From: Chloroflexota bacterium
GTDB lineage: Bacteria > Chloroflexota > Anaerolineae > UBA7937 > B3-Chlor
Reading direction: 5' to 3'
DNA: 57,091 bases
Assembly: GCA_030613785.1 (NCBI GenBank)
Contig: JAUWLF010000016.1
Coordinates: 1 to 57,091 of the forward strand
Shown: in pieces, positions 24,686 to 33,390 of the stretch
How positions within the stretch are numbered: the stretch's first letter is position 1
Layout of the letters: each line of letters begins with the position of its first letter
Notes under the pieces: model-generated
The model's input: only the letters and a program-made list of their open reading frames with translations
What the model was told of the DNA's origin: nothing
The model's database searches: none
Made by a program: the position numbers and the translations under genes

Positions 24686-25121
24686 AGCTTCACTGGAGCT
24701 GACTCGCGAGAGCGCCAAGAGTGCCGATGATCGTCACATCGCTCAGCTCACCGTCCGCGTGAGGGGCACCATACTACGAGCTGAGGAAAGGGCAGCAGAC
24801 GTCTTCACAGCCTTTGACGCTGTGCTAGACAAGATGTACCGCCAGATCATCCGGTACAAGACGAAAAGACGGGGCAAGCAGCGCCTCCAAGAAGAGGACC
24901 TCATGCCTCCCATTGAGGAATATGACGAGGAAGCGCCAAGGCGGATAGTCAGGACAAAACGATTCCAGGTGCCTCCCATGGATGAGGAGGAGGCCGCGGA
25001 GCAGATGGAGCTCCTCGGCCACGATTTCTTCCTCTTTCTCAATGGTAATACGGGGGAGTTGAACGTGCTGTATAGGCGGAGAAACGGCGATTATGGTCTG
25101 ATCGAGCCAGAATTGGCATAG
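24579..25121 (+). CDS. hpf: Long-form ribosome hibernation promoting factor
   Basis: 180 residues from ATG 24579, with GGAGGAG six bases upstream, although this lies inside the overrunning comF frame. Residues 1-100 are the S30AE/HPF domain (MELIITGRNMEISDGMREYI, KKAGRLDRYLRGID). Residues 120-180 are the C-terminal dimerisation domain (RIVRTKRFQVPPMDEEEA, LLGHDFFLFLNGNTGELNVLYRRRNGDYGLIEP). Long HPF pairs two 70S ribosomes into inactive 100S dimers during starvation. The assignment is firm. Confidence 0.93.
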   Translation: MELIITGRNMEISDGMREYIQKKAGRLDRYLRGIDEASLELTRESAKSADDRHIAQLTVRVRGTILRAEERAADVFTAFDAVLDKMYRQIIRYKTKRRGKQRLQEEDLMPPIEEYDEEAPRRIVRTKRFQVPPMDEEEAAEQMELLGHDFFLFLNGNTGELNVLYRRRNGDYGLIEPELA

Positions 25122-25123
25122 GG

Positions 25124-25609
25124 ATGGATGGCACTATACTCTTCGTATGCAGCGGCAATTTCTGTCGCTCCCCCATGGCAGAGGCAATACTGAAGGATTT
25201 CCTGCGACAAGACGGGAAGGAGTGTCACTACCGCATTCACTCGGCCGGCACATGGACCCGGGATGGTCTGAGCGCATCACCACTAGCCATTCGGGCCATG
25301 CAAGAACTCGGACTGGACATCAGTGCTCACCGTTCCCGTCACCTCACCTCTCAGGATGTCGCGGGAGTAGATCTGATCATCGTCATGACCCGTGATCACA
25401 AAGAGGCACTGAGCGCGGAGTTCCCCGAGGCCAGGGAGAAGCTCTGCCTGTTGAGCGAGTTGGCGGACCAGAGGTATGATATTGCAGACCCATCAGGCAG
25501 TGACTCGCTAGAACTCCACAAGGGATGCGCACACGAGATCAAGGAACTCCTGACTCAGGGCTACTCCCGCATTCTGAGTATCGCCGCCACTGGTGACGAG
25601 GAAGCGTAG
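25124..25609 (+). CDS. Low-molecular-weight protein tyrosine phosphatase family
   Basis: 161 residues starting three bases after the hpf stop, so probably translationally coupled. The P-loop is FVCSGNFCRSPMAEAI with Cys9 and Arg15 (C-x5-R-S). The general-acid Asp is in DIADPSG near residue 123, and SAGTWTRDGLSASPLA and DISAHRSRHLTSQDV are family blocks. LMW-PTPs dephosphorylate protein tyrosine, and a related subset acts on protein arginine phosphate (YwlE). Capsule control is another known role and would fit the glycan genes, but the substrate cannot be decided here. Confidence 0.9.
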   Translation: MDGTILFVCSGNFCRSPMAEAILKDFLRQDGKECHYRIHSAGTWTRDGLSASPLAIRAMQELGLDISAHRSRHLTSQDVAGVDLIIVMTRDHKEALSAEFPEAREKLCLLSELADQRYDIADPSGSDSLELHKGCAHEIKELLTQGYSRILSIAATGDEEA

Positions 25610-25613
25610 ACGG

Positions 25614-26360
25614 TTAGCCTCGTTGTAGACGCCAGAGCTTCCGATAGCGCACCATCTCATAGTAGGCCATCAAGACGCTCAGCACTAGCCCGTGCCATCC
25701 ATCCTTGTATCCCTGAAGCGTCCAGTACCGCCAACGGAATTGACGCAAGGGCTGGAGAATGAAGTTGTGCGGCCTAGCCCGCTGTCCATCCTGAAGCAGC
25801 ATCCAGGCTTCGTAGTCGGTGTACCTGCCCTGTTTGGCGCAGAACTGTTGCACCGTATTGTAGTTGTAGTGGATCAGGGCACTCTCGAGATGGCCTGCCT
25901 CACCATCCAACTCGACCAGCTCATGAACCTCTCGCCGTTCGTCATAGTGGGCCCTATCACGGGCCAAGAGCCGTAGCTGGTAGTCAGGGTACCACCCTGC
26001 ATGGCGGATCCACTTGCCGAACATGTAGTTCATTCGCGGCACCCACCAGCCCGCAAATCCTCCCTCACTTGTGACGTGGCGTATCTCCTCTGCCAACTCA
26101 GGAGTAACCCTCTCGTCTGCGTCGACGAAGAAAACCCACTCTTTCTGCGCCAGTCGCAGCGCGGCGTTCCGCTGCAGAGGGTAGTTGACGAAACGACGTT
26201 GACACACCTCAGCTCCCCTGTTCTGCGCAATGTGCACAGTGGCATCCTCGCTGAACGAATCCAGAACCAGCAGCTCATCAGCCCATTGCAGCGTATCCAG
26301 ACAAAGCGCGATGTTCCTCTCTTCGTTCTTGGTGAGAACCACGATCGAGATCTCTGCCAT
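25614..26360 (-). CDS. WaaE/KdtX-like family 2 glycosyltransferase
   Basis: 248 residues on the minus strand, convergent with the phosphatase gene four bases away. The GT-A domain begins ISIVVLTKNEERNIALCLDTL, then WADELLVLDSFSEDAT (GT2 nucleotide site) and VFFVDADERVTPEL (DXD). YNYNTVQQFCAKQGRYTDYEA and PLRQFRWRYW in the C-terminus are shared with WaaE/KdtX-type beta-glucosyltransferases and Chloroflexota relatives. It is cytosolic or membrane-associated. It is last in an apparent mutL-lipoprotein-GT-GT operon. The acceptor is unknown. Confidence 0.88.
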   Translation of the reverse strand: MAEISIVVLTKNEERNIALCLDTLQWADELLVLDSFSEDATVHIAQNRGAEVCQRRFVNYPLQRNAALRLAQKEWVFFVDADERVTPELAEEIRHVTSEGGFAGWWVPRMNYMFGKWIRHAGWYPDYQLRLLARDRAHYDERREVHELVELDGEAGHLESALIHYNYNTVQQFCAKQGRYTDYEAWMLLQDGQRARPHNFILQPLRQFRWRYWTLQGYKDGWHGLVLSVLMAYYEMVRYRKLWRLQRG

Positions 26361-26416
26361 CCACTCTCTTCCCCAGCCGCGCAGCGCAACGGGATGGTGA
26401 TCCGATCCCGCTCGCG

Positions 26417-27337
26417 TCAGGATAGCATCCGAACCTGACGATACGTGGCCAAGCGGTCTCTCACAGCTTCTTGATCCAGGCGACCTCGCCCAGCGGCCCA
26501 GCGCGCCTGCAGACTGCGCTGCGTCAAGCCCAGTAACACCAGCCAGCGAGCCGCACGCCGGAAAGAACCACTGTAGTGCTTCTCATACAGGCGGTACCGG
26601 CTTCTGTGTAGCTCGATGAACATCTCATCGCGGAATTGAGCGGTGCTTTGAGCCTCGTAGTGAACGACCTCCGCCTGGGGGCAGCAGTAGACCTGCCAGC
26701 CCGCATCCTTGATGCGCATGCACCAATCGATCTCCTCGCAGTACATGAAGAAGCTCTCGTCCAGGAGGCCGACTTCCTCGATCACCCTTCGCCGCACCAT
26801 CAATCCAGCCCCCAGCGGATGATCCACTGGGAAAGGCTCTCCCATGTCGTACAACGCACGGGGATATCGACCATTGAGACGGGAGTCCACGAGCCGATAA
26901 TTGAGGCGAAAGAAGTCAAGGAAGATCATGGGCAGCGTGGGAAAAGTGAAAACAGAGTGCTGAAAACTGCCATCCGGGTAGACAAGCTTCGGCCCCACGA
27001 CGCCGATCTCAGCATCATCGTCCAGCAACTCCATCATCCTCCCTAGCGCCCCTGAACGAACGACTGTGTCGGGGTTGAGAAGCATGACATACCGCCCACT
27101 ACTCGATTGAATTGCCTGATTGCTGCCTGCCGAGAAACCTCGATTTTGCTCGTTAGCGAGAAGGCGCACCTGTGGGAAGGCGGTCCGGACCATAGCCGCG
27201 CTTCCGTCAGCCGAAGCGTTGTCAACCACAATCACCTCATGGTCGGACCCCAGATTGAGCATTGGGATCACAGAAGTCAAGCAACCGTCAAGGAGATCTC
27301 GAGTGTTGTAGCTGACGATGAGCACAGATAGGTCCAT
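26417..27337 (-). CDS. WbbL-like rhamnosyltransferase-type family 2 glycosyltransferase
   Basis: 306 residues from ATG at 27337, with GAGAGG upstream. The GT-A core is LSVLIVSYNTRDLLDGCLTS, VVDNASADGSAAM, NRGFSAGSNQAI and MLLNPDTVV. Then come HPLGAGLMVRRRVIEEVGLLDE and FFMYCEEIDWCMRIKDAGW, the pattern of dTDP-rhamnosyl or galactofuranosyl transferases in cell-wall and O-chain synthesis. The protein is soluble apart from a short amphipathic C-terminus. It lies 16 bases after the lipoprotein gene and 56 before the next GT2. Confidence 0.88.
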   Translation of the reverse strand: MDLSVLIVSYNTRDLLDGCLTSVIPMLNLGSDHEVIVVDNASADGSAAMVRTAFPQVRLLANEQNRGFSAGSNQAIQSSSGRYVMLLNPDTVVRSGALGRMMELLDDDAEIGVVGPKLVYPDGSFQHSVFTFPTLPMIFLDFFRLNYRLVDSRLNGRYPRALYDMGEPFPVDHPLGAGLMVRRRVIEEVGLLDESFFMYCEEIDWCMRIKDAGWQVYCCPQAEVVHYEAQSTAQFRDEMFIELHRSRYRLYEKHYSGSFRRAARWLVLLGLTQRSLQARWAAGRGRLDQEAVRDRLATYRQVRMLS

Positions 27338-27353
27338 TCTGGGCCTCTCGTCC

Positions 27354-28604
27354 TTAGAAGCCGATCGATATCTCGGTGGGGTTCTGACGATCGTTCACTA
27401 TGCGCACCTGCTCGTGCACGAGGCCCGCCCAGAAGTAAGGATTGATCTTCGGAGGTTCATCGATGATGGTGATATGACCGATCACTGTCACTCGCTGACC
27501 CGGAAGCAGATAGAGCTGCCTTTGGCCGTCGATCATCCTTGCGTCCAGGTCCTCGTCGCTGCCCAGTTGCCACCGGTAGGTGTACGGACGCCCGTCGCTG
27601 TTGCCTTCGAAGTCAACCCCCACACGGAATATCCCTGGTTCCTCATAGAACCCCATGGTATTGAAGTTCTCTCGGCTGGTGTAGGTCGTGCCGGAGGCAG
27701 GCCCTTTGGTGCGGATAGCCACTGCCCCAACATTCTCCACAGTCACCGTCACGTGCAACGTACCGCCCAAGGGGACCACCGTAGGGTAGAACTCGACCGT
27801 CTGTATCTCAGCCAAAGGAAGGCCCCCATCTTCGATGGTCAGTGCGGCCTCTTCCACCACTTGATTGCCCGCTCGGTCAGTCGCGACAGCCACCACAGTG
27901 TATTCGCCATCGGGAGGCGGCGAAGCGCCGAGGTCAATCCCTCCATCGTAGTCGTACTCCCAGAGGCCCGGCTCCAACTCCACCTTACTGGGGTTGCCCT
28001 CCAGGTCAAATTCACTCTCGTTCCACCTTGTCTTCGGAAGCCCCACAGGACGTCGCTTCCCTTGCTCATCTCTTAGATAGACCTCCACCTCCGCGCCTTC
28101 CAAGAGACGAAAGCTGATGGCTATGCGGTCATTGATGCCATCTTGATTGGGAGTGAAAAGCTGGGGAAAGACCGTGAAATCCTCCAGTTCGGGGCCTGAA
28201 CTGTCGCCGCCACTGACGGTTAGCTGCCCTTCTACCCTCTCTGTCTCCCCTGAGTTGGCATCAAGGGCCTCGACCACCCAGGCATACCGACCATCGGGCA
28301 GTACTTGCCCCTCAATGGCCCCTCCAAACAGAGCCTCGTACTCCCCCGGCGAACGTCTGTTGCCCTCCCGGAAGAAGTACTCCTGGCCTTGAGCATCAAT
28401 GAAGTAGATGTACAGTTGAGAAGGGCGAGAGATCTTGTAGGTGATCCTTGCGACATCATCCACTCCATCTGCGTTGGGCGAAATCACCGCAGGACTGATC
28501 TCCACATCGTGAAGCAGAGGCTGCCCTCCTACACACCCACCCAGCAAAGTGCCGGCCAGTAGCACAGTGCCAGCCAGCAGGAACAGAGTTCGACTATGAC
28601 TCAA
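27354..28604 (-). CDS. Lipoprotein with two FlgD-like Ig modules
   Basis: About 416 residues. A GTG at 28613 is in frame but forms part of the ribosome-binding GGAGG itself, so I prefer TTG at 28604, eight bases further on. The signal peptide ends LAGTLLGGC, a lipobox with Cys lipidation. Two modules resemble FlgD/gliding-motility C-terminal repeats: ISPNADGVDDVARITYKIS at about residue 40 and FTPNQDGINDRIAISFRL at about 165. Both have an N-x-DG-x-x-D loop likely to bind calcium. A third beta-rich region follows (VPLGGTLHVTVTVENVG). It should sit on the outer face of the membrane. Its function is unknown. Confidence 0.75.
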   Translation of the reverse strand: MSHSRTLFLLAGTVLLAGTLLGGCVGGQPLLHDVEISPAVISPNADGVDDVARITYKISRPSQLYIYFIDAQGQEYFFREGNRRSPGEYEALFGGAIEGQVLPDGRYAWVVEALDANSGETERVEGQLTVSGGDSSGPELEDFTVFPQLFTPNQDGINDRIAISFRLLEGAEVEVYLRDEQGKRRPVGLPKTRWNESEFDLEGNPSKVELEPGLWEYDYDGGIDLGASPPPDGEYTVVAVATDRAGNQVVEEAALTIEDGGLPLAEIQTVEFYPTVVPLGGTLHVTVTVENVGAVAIRTKGPASGTTYTSRENFNTMGFYEEPGIFRVGVDFEGNSDGRPYTYRWQLGSDEDLDARMIDGQRQLYLLPGQRVTVIGHITIIDEPPKINPYFWAGLVHEQVRIVNDRQNPTEISIGF

Positions 28605-28625
28605 AGCGCGCACCTCCGCATCATT

Positions 28626-30365
28626 CTATCTTCTTCCAAAGTCCCGCTCCAACTGCTCGGCGCTCACATGGAGCATCGTGGGGCGCCCATGAGGGCAAGT
28701 GCGAGGCATGCTTGTCTCCTCGAGTTGCCTCACTAATTCCCGCATCTGGTCAAGAGAGAGAGTCTGCCCCGCCTTCACCGCCCCATGACAAGCCAGACTG
28801 ATAGCGAGTTGCTCTTCCCCAAAAGGCGTACCATCTGTGGGGAATGCCTCGTCCAAGATATCTAGAATGACTTGGGTCAGGTCAATGTCTTGCAGAATCG
28901 CTGGCACCGCCCGCACCAGACACGAATCGCCCCCAAAGGCCTCTATCTCGAACCCAAACTCCCTCAGTCTGGCCAGCCGCTCTTTCAGCACCGCACCCTC
29001 TCTGGCCCCAGCTTCCAGCACCAGTGGTTCCAGGAGCCTTTGAGAGGACACTCTGGCCTCGGCGATTTCAGCCTGGAAGCCCTCATGGAGGACACGCTCA
29101 TGAGCTGCGTGTTGATCTATCAGGTACATGCCAGTCGGCCCCTCGGCGATGATATAGGTGCGACCTAGCTGACCCAACACCCTCAGCATAGGGAGCTTTC
29201 CCCGCGGGGGGCGGTCGGTGAGCATGGGCGGCTGCTCAGCCGTTCGTTGCACCTCCAAAGCAAGCTCAGCTCGGTTGAGTTCCGAGCCTCGGCCCACTTC
29301 GACTGGTCGCCCCGGCCCGCCCTCCACGGCTTGCCCCCAGGCGAAGGTGGTAGAGGTGCGCGGCACAGGAGCCCTCTGGGTAAGGGTCTGCCTCACCGCC
29401 CTCTGTACGGCCGCAAATACCTCCCCACTGTTACGAAAGCGGACTTCGCTCTTCGCAGGATGTACGTTGACATCCACCTCCTCCGGAGGCAATGTCACTG
29501 TCAGAATCACAACGGGATACCGCCCCTTGGGCAGCAGGCCGTGGTAGGCTTCTCTGACAGCGTAGCTCAGCAGTCGATCTCGCACCCAACGGCCGTTGAC
29601 AAGCACTGTAAGGTGCCGGCCGCTGGAACGATGAAGCACGGGATCGCTAACGAAACCGCGCACAACGATGGCTGATTGAGTGGCGGAATTGCCCTGCATC
29701 TCGATCATCTGTTTGGCGATCTCGAGCCCGTAAGCGTTGACCAGCACGTCATACAGGTCTCCGGTTCCCTCTGACCGAAACGTGATTCGCCCATCTCTCA
29801 GAAGGCTGAAGCGTAGTTCAGGATAGGCCATGGCGTAACATGTGACCAACTCGGCGATGTGTCGTCCCTCCGTGGCCTGCGAGCGGAGAAACCTGAGCCG
29901 AGCAGGAGTATTGTAGAAGAGGTTCTCCACAGTCACCACTGTACCCTGAGTCGCTCCCTGGGGTTCGCGGCGCAGTATCCGTCCGCCCTCCAGCCGCATC
30001 AGAGTCCCCACCTCTTCGCCCTTGGCCCTGGTCATGACCGTGAGCTGAGACACGGCAGCGATGCTGGTCAGTGCCTCACCACGGAATCCCAAAGTAGTGA
30101 GGTGGGGCAGATCCTCAATCGCCTCCAACTTGCTGGTGGCATGCCGCTCGAAGGCCAGTTGTACTTCCTCCGCACGGATACCCTCTCCATCATCAGTGAC
30201 CCTTATGAGACGGCGTCCGCCCTGGCTCATCTCCACCTTGATGCCTCTAGCCCCAGCATCAACGGAGTTCTCGAGCAGCTCCTTCACCACCGACGCTGGT
30301 CGCTCGATAACCTCTCCCGCTGCGATTTTGGACGCAACTTCCTCAGGCAATACCTTGATGGGCAT
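28626..30365 (-). CDS. mutL: DNA mismatch repair protein MutL
   Basis: 579 residues. The N-terminal GHKL ATPase has EVIERPASVVKELLENSVDAGA, DDGEGI, and GFRGEALTSIAAVS. The central transducer domain has VDVNVHPAKSEVRF. The C-terminal domain keeps the endonuclease motif DQHAAHERVLHE (DQHA-x2-E-x4-E), ACHGAVKAGQ and CPHGRPT, the metal-site motifs of nicking MutL proteins. This is expected in bacteria without MutH. It heads a minus-strand operon with its own promoter at 30431-30460. No mutS lies in the window. Confidence 0.95.
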   Translation of the reverse strand: MPIKVLPEEVASKIAAGEVIERPASVVKELLENSVDAGARGIKVEMSQGGRRLIRVTDDGEGIRAEEVQLAFERHATSKLEAIEDLPHLTTLGFRGEALTSIAAVSQLTVMTRAKGEEVGTLMRLEGGRILRREPQGATQGTVVTVENLFYNTPARLRFLRSQATEGRHIAELVTCYAMAYPELRFSLLRDGRITFRSEGTGDLYDVLVNAYGLEIAKQMIEMQGNSATQSAIVVRGFVSDPVLHRSSGRHLTVLVNGRWVRDRLLSYAVREAYHGLLPKGRYPVVILTVTLPPEEVDVNVHPAKSEVRFRNSGEVFAAVQRAVRQTLTQRAPVPRTSTTFAWGQAVEGGPGRPVEVGRGSELNRAELALEVQRTAEQPPMLTDRPPRGKLPMLRVLGQLGRTYIIAEGPTGMYLIDQHAAHERVLHEGFQAEIAEARVSSQRLLEPLVLEAGAREGAVLKERLARLREFGFEIEAFGGDSCLVRAVPAILQDIDLTQVILDILDEAFPTDGTPFGEEQLAISLACHGAVKAGQTLSLDQMRELVRQLEETSMPRTCPHGRPTMLHVSAEQLERDFGRR

Positions 30366-30430
30366 GACTTCAACACGCGTTCATCACTGGTCCGAAAGAG
30401 GTCTGTCATCAGACATGAGAGACTGAACCT

Positions 30431-30460
30431 ATTCTAGCACACCGTGTCGGAATGCGCCAA
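30431..30460 (-). promoter_or_regulatory. Promoter of the mutL operon
   Basis: Read on the minus strand, TTGGCG (30460-30455), an 18-base spacer and TAGAAT (30436-30431) lie 66 bases before the mutL ATG. The region is shared with the divergent beta-oxidation promoter about 50 bases away. Confidence 0.55.
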
Positions 30461-30473
30461 GCATATGAAGAAG

Positions 30474-30516
30474 CCACCCGACATGGGTGGAGAAACAAGA
30501 GAGATGGTTGTCTCTT
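30474..30516 (+). promoter_or_regulatory. Two inverted repeats upstream of and over the thiolase -35 box
   Basis: CCACCC-GACAT-GGGTGG (30474-30490) is a perfect 6-bp palindrome. AAGAGA-N8-TCTCTT (30497-30516) is a second perfect one, and its right half lies in the -35 box of the operon promoter (30508-30513). The second is placed where a TetR/FadR-like repressor would block polymerase. The first is at an activator-like or second-operator distance. Binding proteins are unknown. Confidence 0.5.
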
Positions 30517-30536
30517 CGGGGCTTTTGGTGTAGAAT
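30508..30536 (+). promoter_or_regulatory. Promoter of the beta-oxidation operon
   Basis: TTGTCT (30508-30513), a 17-base spacer and TAGAAT (30531-30536) lie 52 bases before the thiolase ATG. A perfect inverted repeat overlaps the -35 box. Confidence 0.65.
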
Positions 30537-30587
30537 AACCCAAGTCAGCCACTCCTAACACCACATGCGTAGCGAGGAGATGCCAAG

Positions 30588-31787
30588 ATGAATGAAATCG
30601 TGATCGTCGGAGGAGTGCGGACTCCTATCGGCAGCCACGGTGGGGGCCTCAGAGACATCCCACCTCAGGAGTTGGCCAGAATTGTTATGGCGGAGGTGAT
30701 GAATCGCACGGGGATAGATGCCAACGAGTTCGACGACGTCATCTTCGGCTGCTGCGGCCAGTTCTCAGACGCTCCCAACGTCGCTCGGGTGGCCGCCCTC
30801 ATGGCCGGTGTGCCCACCCATGTTCCCGGCTATACCGTGCAACGGAACTGTGTATCAGGCATGGTAGCGATCACGAACGCTTGCCAGGCCATCAAGGCCG
30901 GCGATGGCGAGGCATTTCTCGTTGGCGGTACGGAGTCCATGAGTTACGCGCCCTACACTGTCCGCGGAGCTCGGTGGGGGTTGAAACTCAGGAGTACAGA
31001 GTTCATTGACGTCATCTGGGAAGGCCTCACGGACCCCGTGTGCGACATGATAATGGGCAACACCGCAGAGAACCTGGCCCTTCTCTACGGCATCAGTCGT
31101 CGTGAACAGGACGAATTCGCCGTACAGAGCCATAGGAAAGCGTTCATGGCTACGCGCATGGGCAAGTTCAAGGACGAGATCGTGCCCGTTCCCGTCATCA
31201 AACGCGTCGCGGGCCAGGAAGTCGCCAGAGAAGAGATCACACAGGACGAGAACATCAACGCCGGCCTTACCGTCGAGAAAGCCGCCCTGTACCCCACCGT
31301 CTTCAAGAAGGGTGGTGTGGTCACTCCGGCCAACGCGTGCCCCATCTCCGACGGTGCGGCAGCCCTCATCGTGATCAGCAAGGAGAAGGCTGACGAACTG
31401 GGACTGGAAGCCATGTCCTACATCCGGAGCTACGCGTACGCTGGTGTGCCGCCAGAGATCATGGGTGTTGGCCCCACCAAGGCCGTGCCCCTCGCCCTGG
31501 AAAAGGCAGGACTCGAGCTAGCCGATATTGACATCGTCGAACTGAATGAGGCTTTCGCCGCCCAGGCCCTGGCCTGCGGCATAGAGCTTGAAAAGGATGG
31601 TTTCACCTGGGACAAGGTCAACCCCAACGGTGGAGCAATCGCCCTGGGCCACCCGGTGGGTTGCACAGGGGCACGCATCACAATCACCTTGATGTACGAG
31701 ATGATCAAGCAAGACGCCAGCCTCGGCCTCGCCACGGCGTGCGTCGGCGGTGGACAAGGCGGGGCGCTGATCATCGAGAGGAAATAG
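30588..31787 (+). CDS. Acetyl-CoA acetyltransferase (thiolase)
   Basis: 399 residues from ATG 30588, with GAGGAG nine bases upstream. Catalytic residues are all present: Cys88 in QRNCVSGM, the His in GGAIALGHPVGCTGAR and the late Cys in CVGGGQGGA. GGTESMSYAPY and NEAFAAQALA are family blocks. The enzyme either condenses two acetyl-CoA or splits acetoacetyl-CoA/3-ketoacyl-CoA. With the following dehydrogenase, hydratase and acyl-CoA dehydrogenase it makes a complete cycle between acyl-CoA and acetyl-CoA, most likely C4 or short-chain. Direction cannot be told from sequence, and no electron-transfer flavoprotein genes are adjacent. Confidence 0.93.
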   Translation: MNEIVIVGGVRTPIGSHGGGLRDIPPQELARIVMAEVMNRTGIDANEFDDVIFGCCGQFSDAPNVARVAALMAGVPTHVPGYTVQRNCVSGMVAITNACQAIKAGDGEAFLVGGTESMSYAPYTVRGARWGLKLRSTEFIDVIWEGLTDPVCDMIMGNTAENLALLYGISRREQDEFAVQSHRKAFMATRMGKFKDEIVPVPVIKRVAGQEVAREEITQDENINAGLTVEKAALYPTVFKKGGVVTPANACPISDGAAALIVISKEKADELGLEAMSYIRSYAYAGVPPEIMGVGPTKAVPLALEKAGLELADIDIVELNEAFAAQALACGIELEKDGFTWDKVNPNGGAIALGHPVGCTGARITITLMYEMIKQDASLGLATACVGGGQGGALIIERK

Positions 31788-31802
31788 GGAGAGAACAGTA
31801 GC

Positions 31803-32051
31803 ATGTACGACAAGGCTAAGAGGCAGGCGTTCATCGCCAAGGCACAGAAGGTGTACGACATACTCAAGGTCGAACTGGAACCGCGTCACGAGGGGGCAAT
31901 TGTGGCCATCCATCCCGAGAGCGGTGATCATTTCTTGGGCAAGACGCTGAACGACGCAGATCAGAAAGCCTTTGCCAAGTACCCCGACCAGTGGCTGTAC
32001 TTCGTGCGCATCGGGTCTCCTGAGGCAACCTTGCCGTTGAAAACGTGGTAG
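31803..32051 (+). CDS. Small protein of unknown function in the beta-oxidation operon
   Basis: 82 residues, 15 bases after the thiolase stop and 37 before the dehydrogenase. I do not recognise a family. It is soluble and has no cysteine. A charged N-terminal helix (KAKRQAFIAKAQKVYDIL) precedes a beta-rich part with EGAIVAIHPESGDHFLG, then ADQKAFAKYPDQWLYFVRIG. The last resembles in layout small domains (DUF5678-like) that read 'a...yPdqw.yfvriG'. Conservation of a good start and tight spacing argue for a real gene. A regulatory or accessory role in acyl-CoA metabolism is only a guess. Confidence 0.75.
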   Translation: MYDKAKRQAFIAKAQKVYDILKVELEPRHEGAIVAIHPESGDHFLGKTLNDADQKAFAKYPDQWLYFVRIGSPEATLPLKTW

Positions 32052-32088
32052 CTGCGAGAGTCAGCACTAGTGAAGGAGGCAGTAGAGG

Positions 32089-33315
32089 ATGTACATCTTC
32101 AAAGCTGGAGTAGTGGGCGCAGGATTCATGGGCGCTGAGATCGCCCAGGTCATCTCCTATTCTGGCCTGCCAGTCGTCCTGAAGGACATTGACCAAGAGT
32201 TCTTGGACAAGGGGCTGGACAGAATCCGCGGGATCTACCAGACACGAGTGGACAAAGGCAAGATGGACATATCCACCCTGACGGAGAAAATGGATCTGAT
32301 TCAGGGCACTCTGACCTACGACGACTTTGAGGACGTAGACATCGTCATCGAGGCTGTGCCGGAAAAGATGGGCCTGAAGAAGCAAGTTCTCCACGAACTG
32401 GAAGAGGTGTGCCCTGAGAGCACCATTTTTGCTTCCAACACCACCGCCCTCTCCGTATCGGAGATGGGAGCTGCCACAAACAAGCCCCACAAGATGGTAG
32501 GCATGCATTTCTTCAGCCCCGCCCACATAATGAAGCTGGTGGAAGTGATCCCAGGGCTGGACACAAGTGAAGAAACTATCAACGATGTGGTCATGTTCTC
32601 GGAGTCCCTGCGCAAGATACCAGTCGTCGTGCAGGAGTGCCCTGGTTTTCTGGTCAATCGGCTGCTGATGGCGTATCTCAACGAGGCGGCTCTCTGTCTC
32701 GAGGAAGGCGCGGCGACAGCCCAGGACATGGACGAGGCCATGGTCAACTTCGGCTGGCCCATGGGACCCTTCACCTTGATGGACATGATAGGTATTGACA
32801 TCTGCTACGTGACCGGCAAGTACCTCAGCGAGGAGTATGGCGAGCGCCTCCACGCCGCCAAGATCTTCCAAGAGATCTACGATGCCGGGCGCTTCGGAGA
32901 GAAAGCTGGGGCTGGCTTCTACGGCTACGGAGACCAGACCGACGAGCCGGTGAAAGAGATGATCAAGGAAATCCAGTCTCGGCCGGGAGCTGTCACCAGC
33001 ACCGACTTCAGTGCAGATCGGCTGATGATGCCCCTTATCAACGAGGCGGTTCTCTGCTTGCAGGAGCATGTCGCCTCAGCCAGCGACATTGACATGGCCG
33101 CAATCGCCGGTATCGGCATGAAGATGGGGGATGAGCGTATGGGTCCACTAGCCATGGCCGATAGGATAGGTCTGGACGTCGTCTTGGAGAAGCTAGAGAA
33201 GTTCAAGGGAGAGCTGGGGCCCAGATTCCACCCCGCTCGCCTGTTGCGCCTACACGTGCGGGCTGGGCACCTGGGACACAAGACCGGTATAGGGTTCCTG
33301 GAGCACGTGGGCTAG
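32089..33315 (+). CDS. 3-Hydroxyacyl-CoA dehydrogenase
   Basis: 408 residues, with GAAGGAGG upstream. The Rossmann start is VVGAGFMGAEIAQVISYSG. VIEAVPEKMGLKK, IFASNTTALSVSEM and the catalytic GMHFFSPAHIMKLVEV (His-Glu pair) follow, then GFLVNRLLM. Single-domain butyryl-type enzymes are about 280 residues. This one has a second C-terminal helical domain (MPLINEAVLCLQEH...GPLAMADRIGLDVVL), as in longer bacterial forms and in FadB/FadJ. It interconverts 3-hydroxyacyl-CoA and 3-ketoacyl-CoA with NAD. Confidence 0.93.
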   Translation: MYIFKAGVVGAGFMGAEIAQVISYSGLPVVLKDIDQEFLDKGLDRIRGIYQTRVDKGKMDISTLTEKMDLIQGTLTYDDFEDVDIVIEAVPEKMGLKKQVLHELEEVCPESTIFASNTTALSVSEMGAATNKPHKMVGMHFFSPAHIMKLVEVIPGLDTSEETINDVVMFSESLRKIPVVVQECPGFLVNRLLMAYLNEAALCLEEGAATAQDMDEAMVNFGWPMGPFTLMDMIGIDICYVTGKYLSEEYGERLHAAKIFQEIYDAGRFGEKAGAGFYGYGDQTDEPVKEMIKEIQSRPGAVTSTDFSADRLMMPLINEAVLCLQEHVASASDIDMAAIAGIGMKMGDERMGPLAMADRIGLDVVLEKLEKFKGELGPRFHPARLLRLHVRAGHLGHKTGIGFLEHVG

Positions 33316-33390
33316 CACATCTCAGCTTGTTGCCCTCCGACCAGGCGCTTCTGGGCAGGTGCATGCCGGCCCATAAAGAGAGGAGTGAAA

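Noticed and set aside
31864..33069. 401-codon minus-strand frame opposite the hydroxyacyl-CoA dehydrogenase
   Set aside because: It is His/Leu-rich with no family motif, and it covers a certain dehydrogenase gene and part of a second gene.
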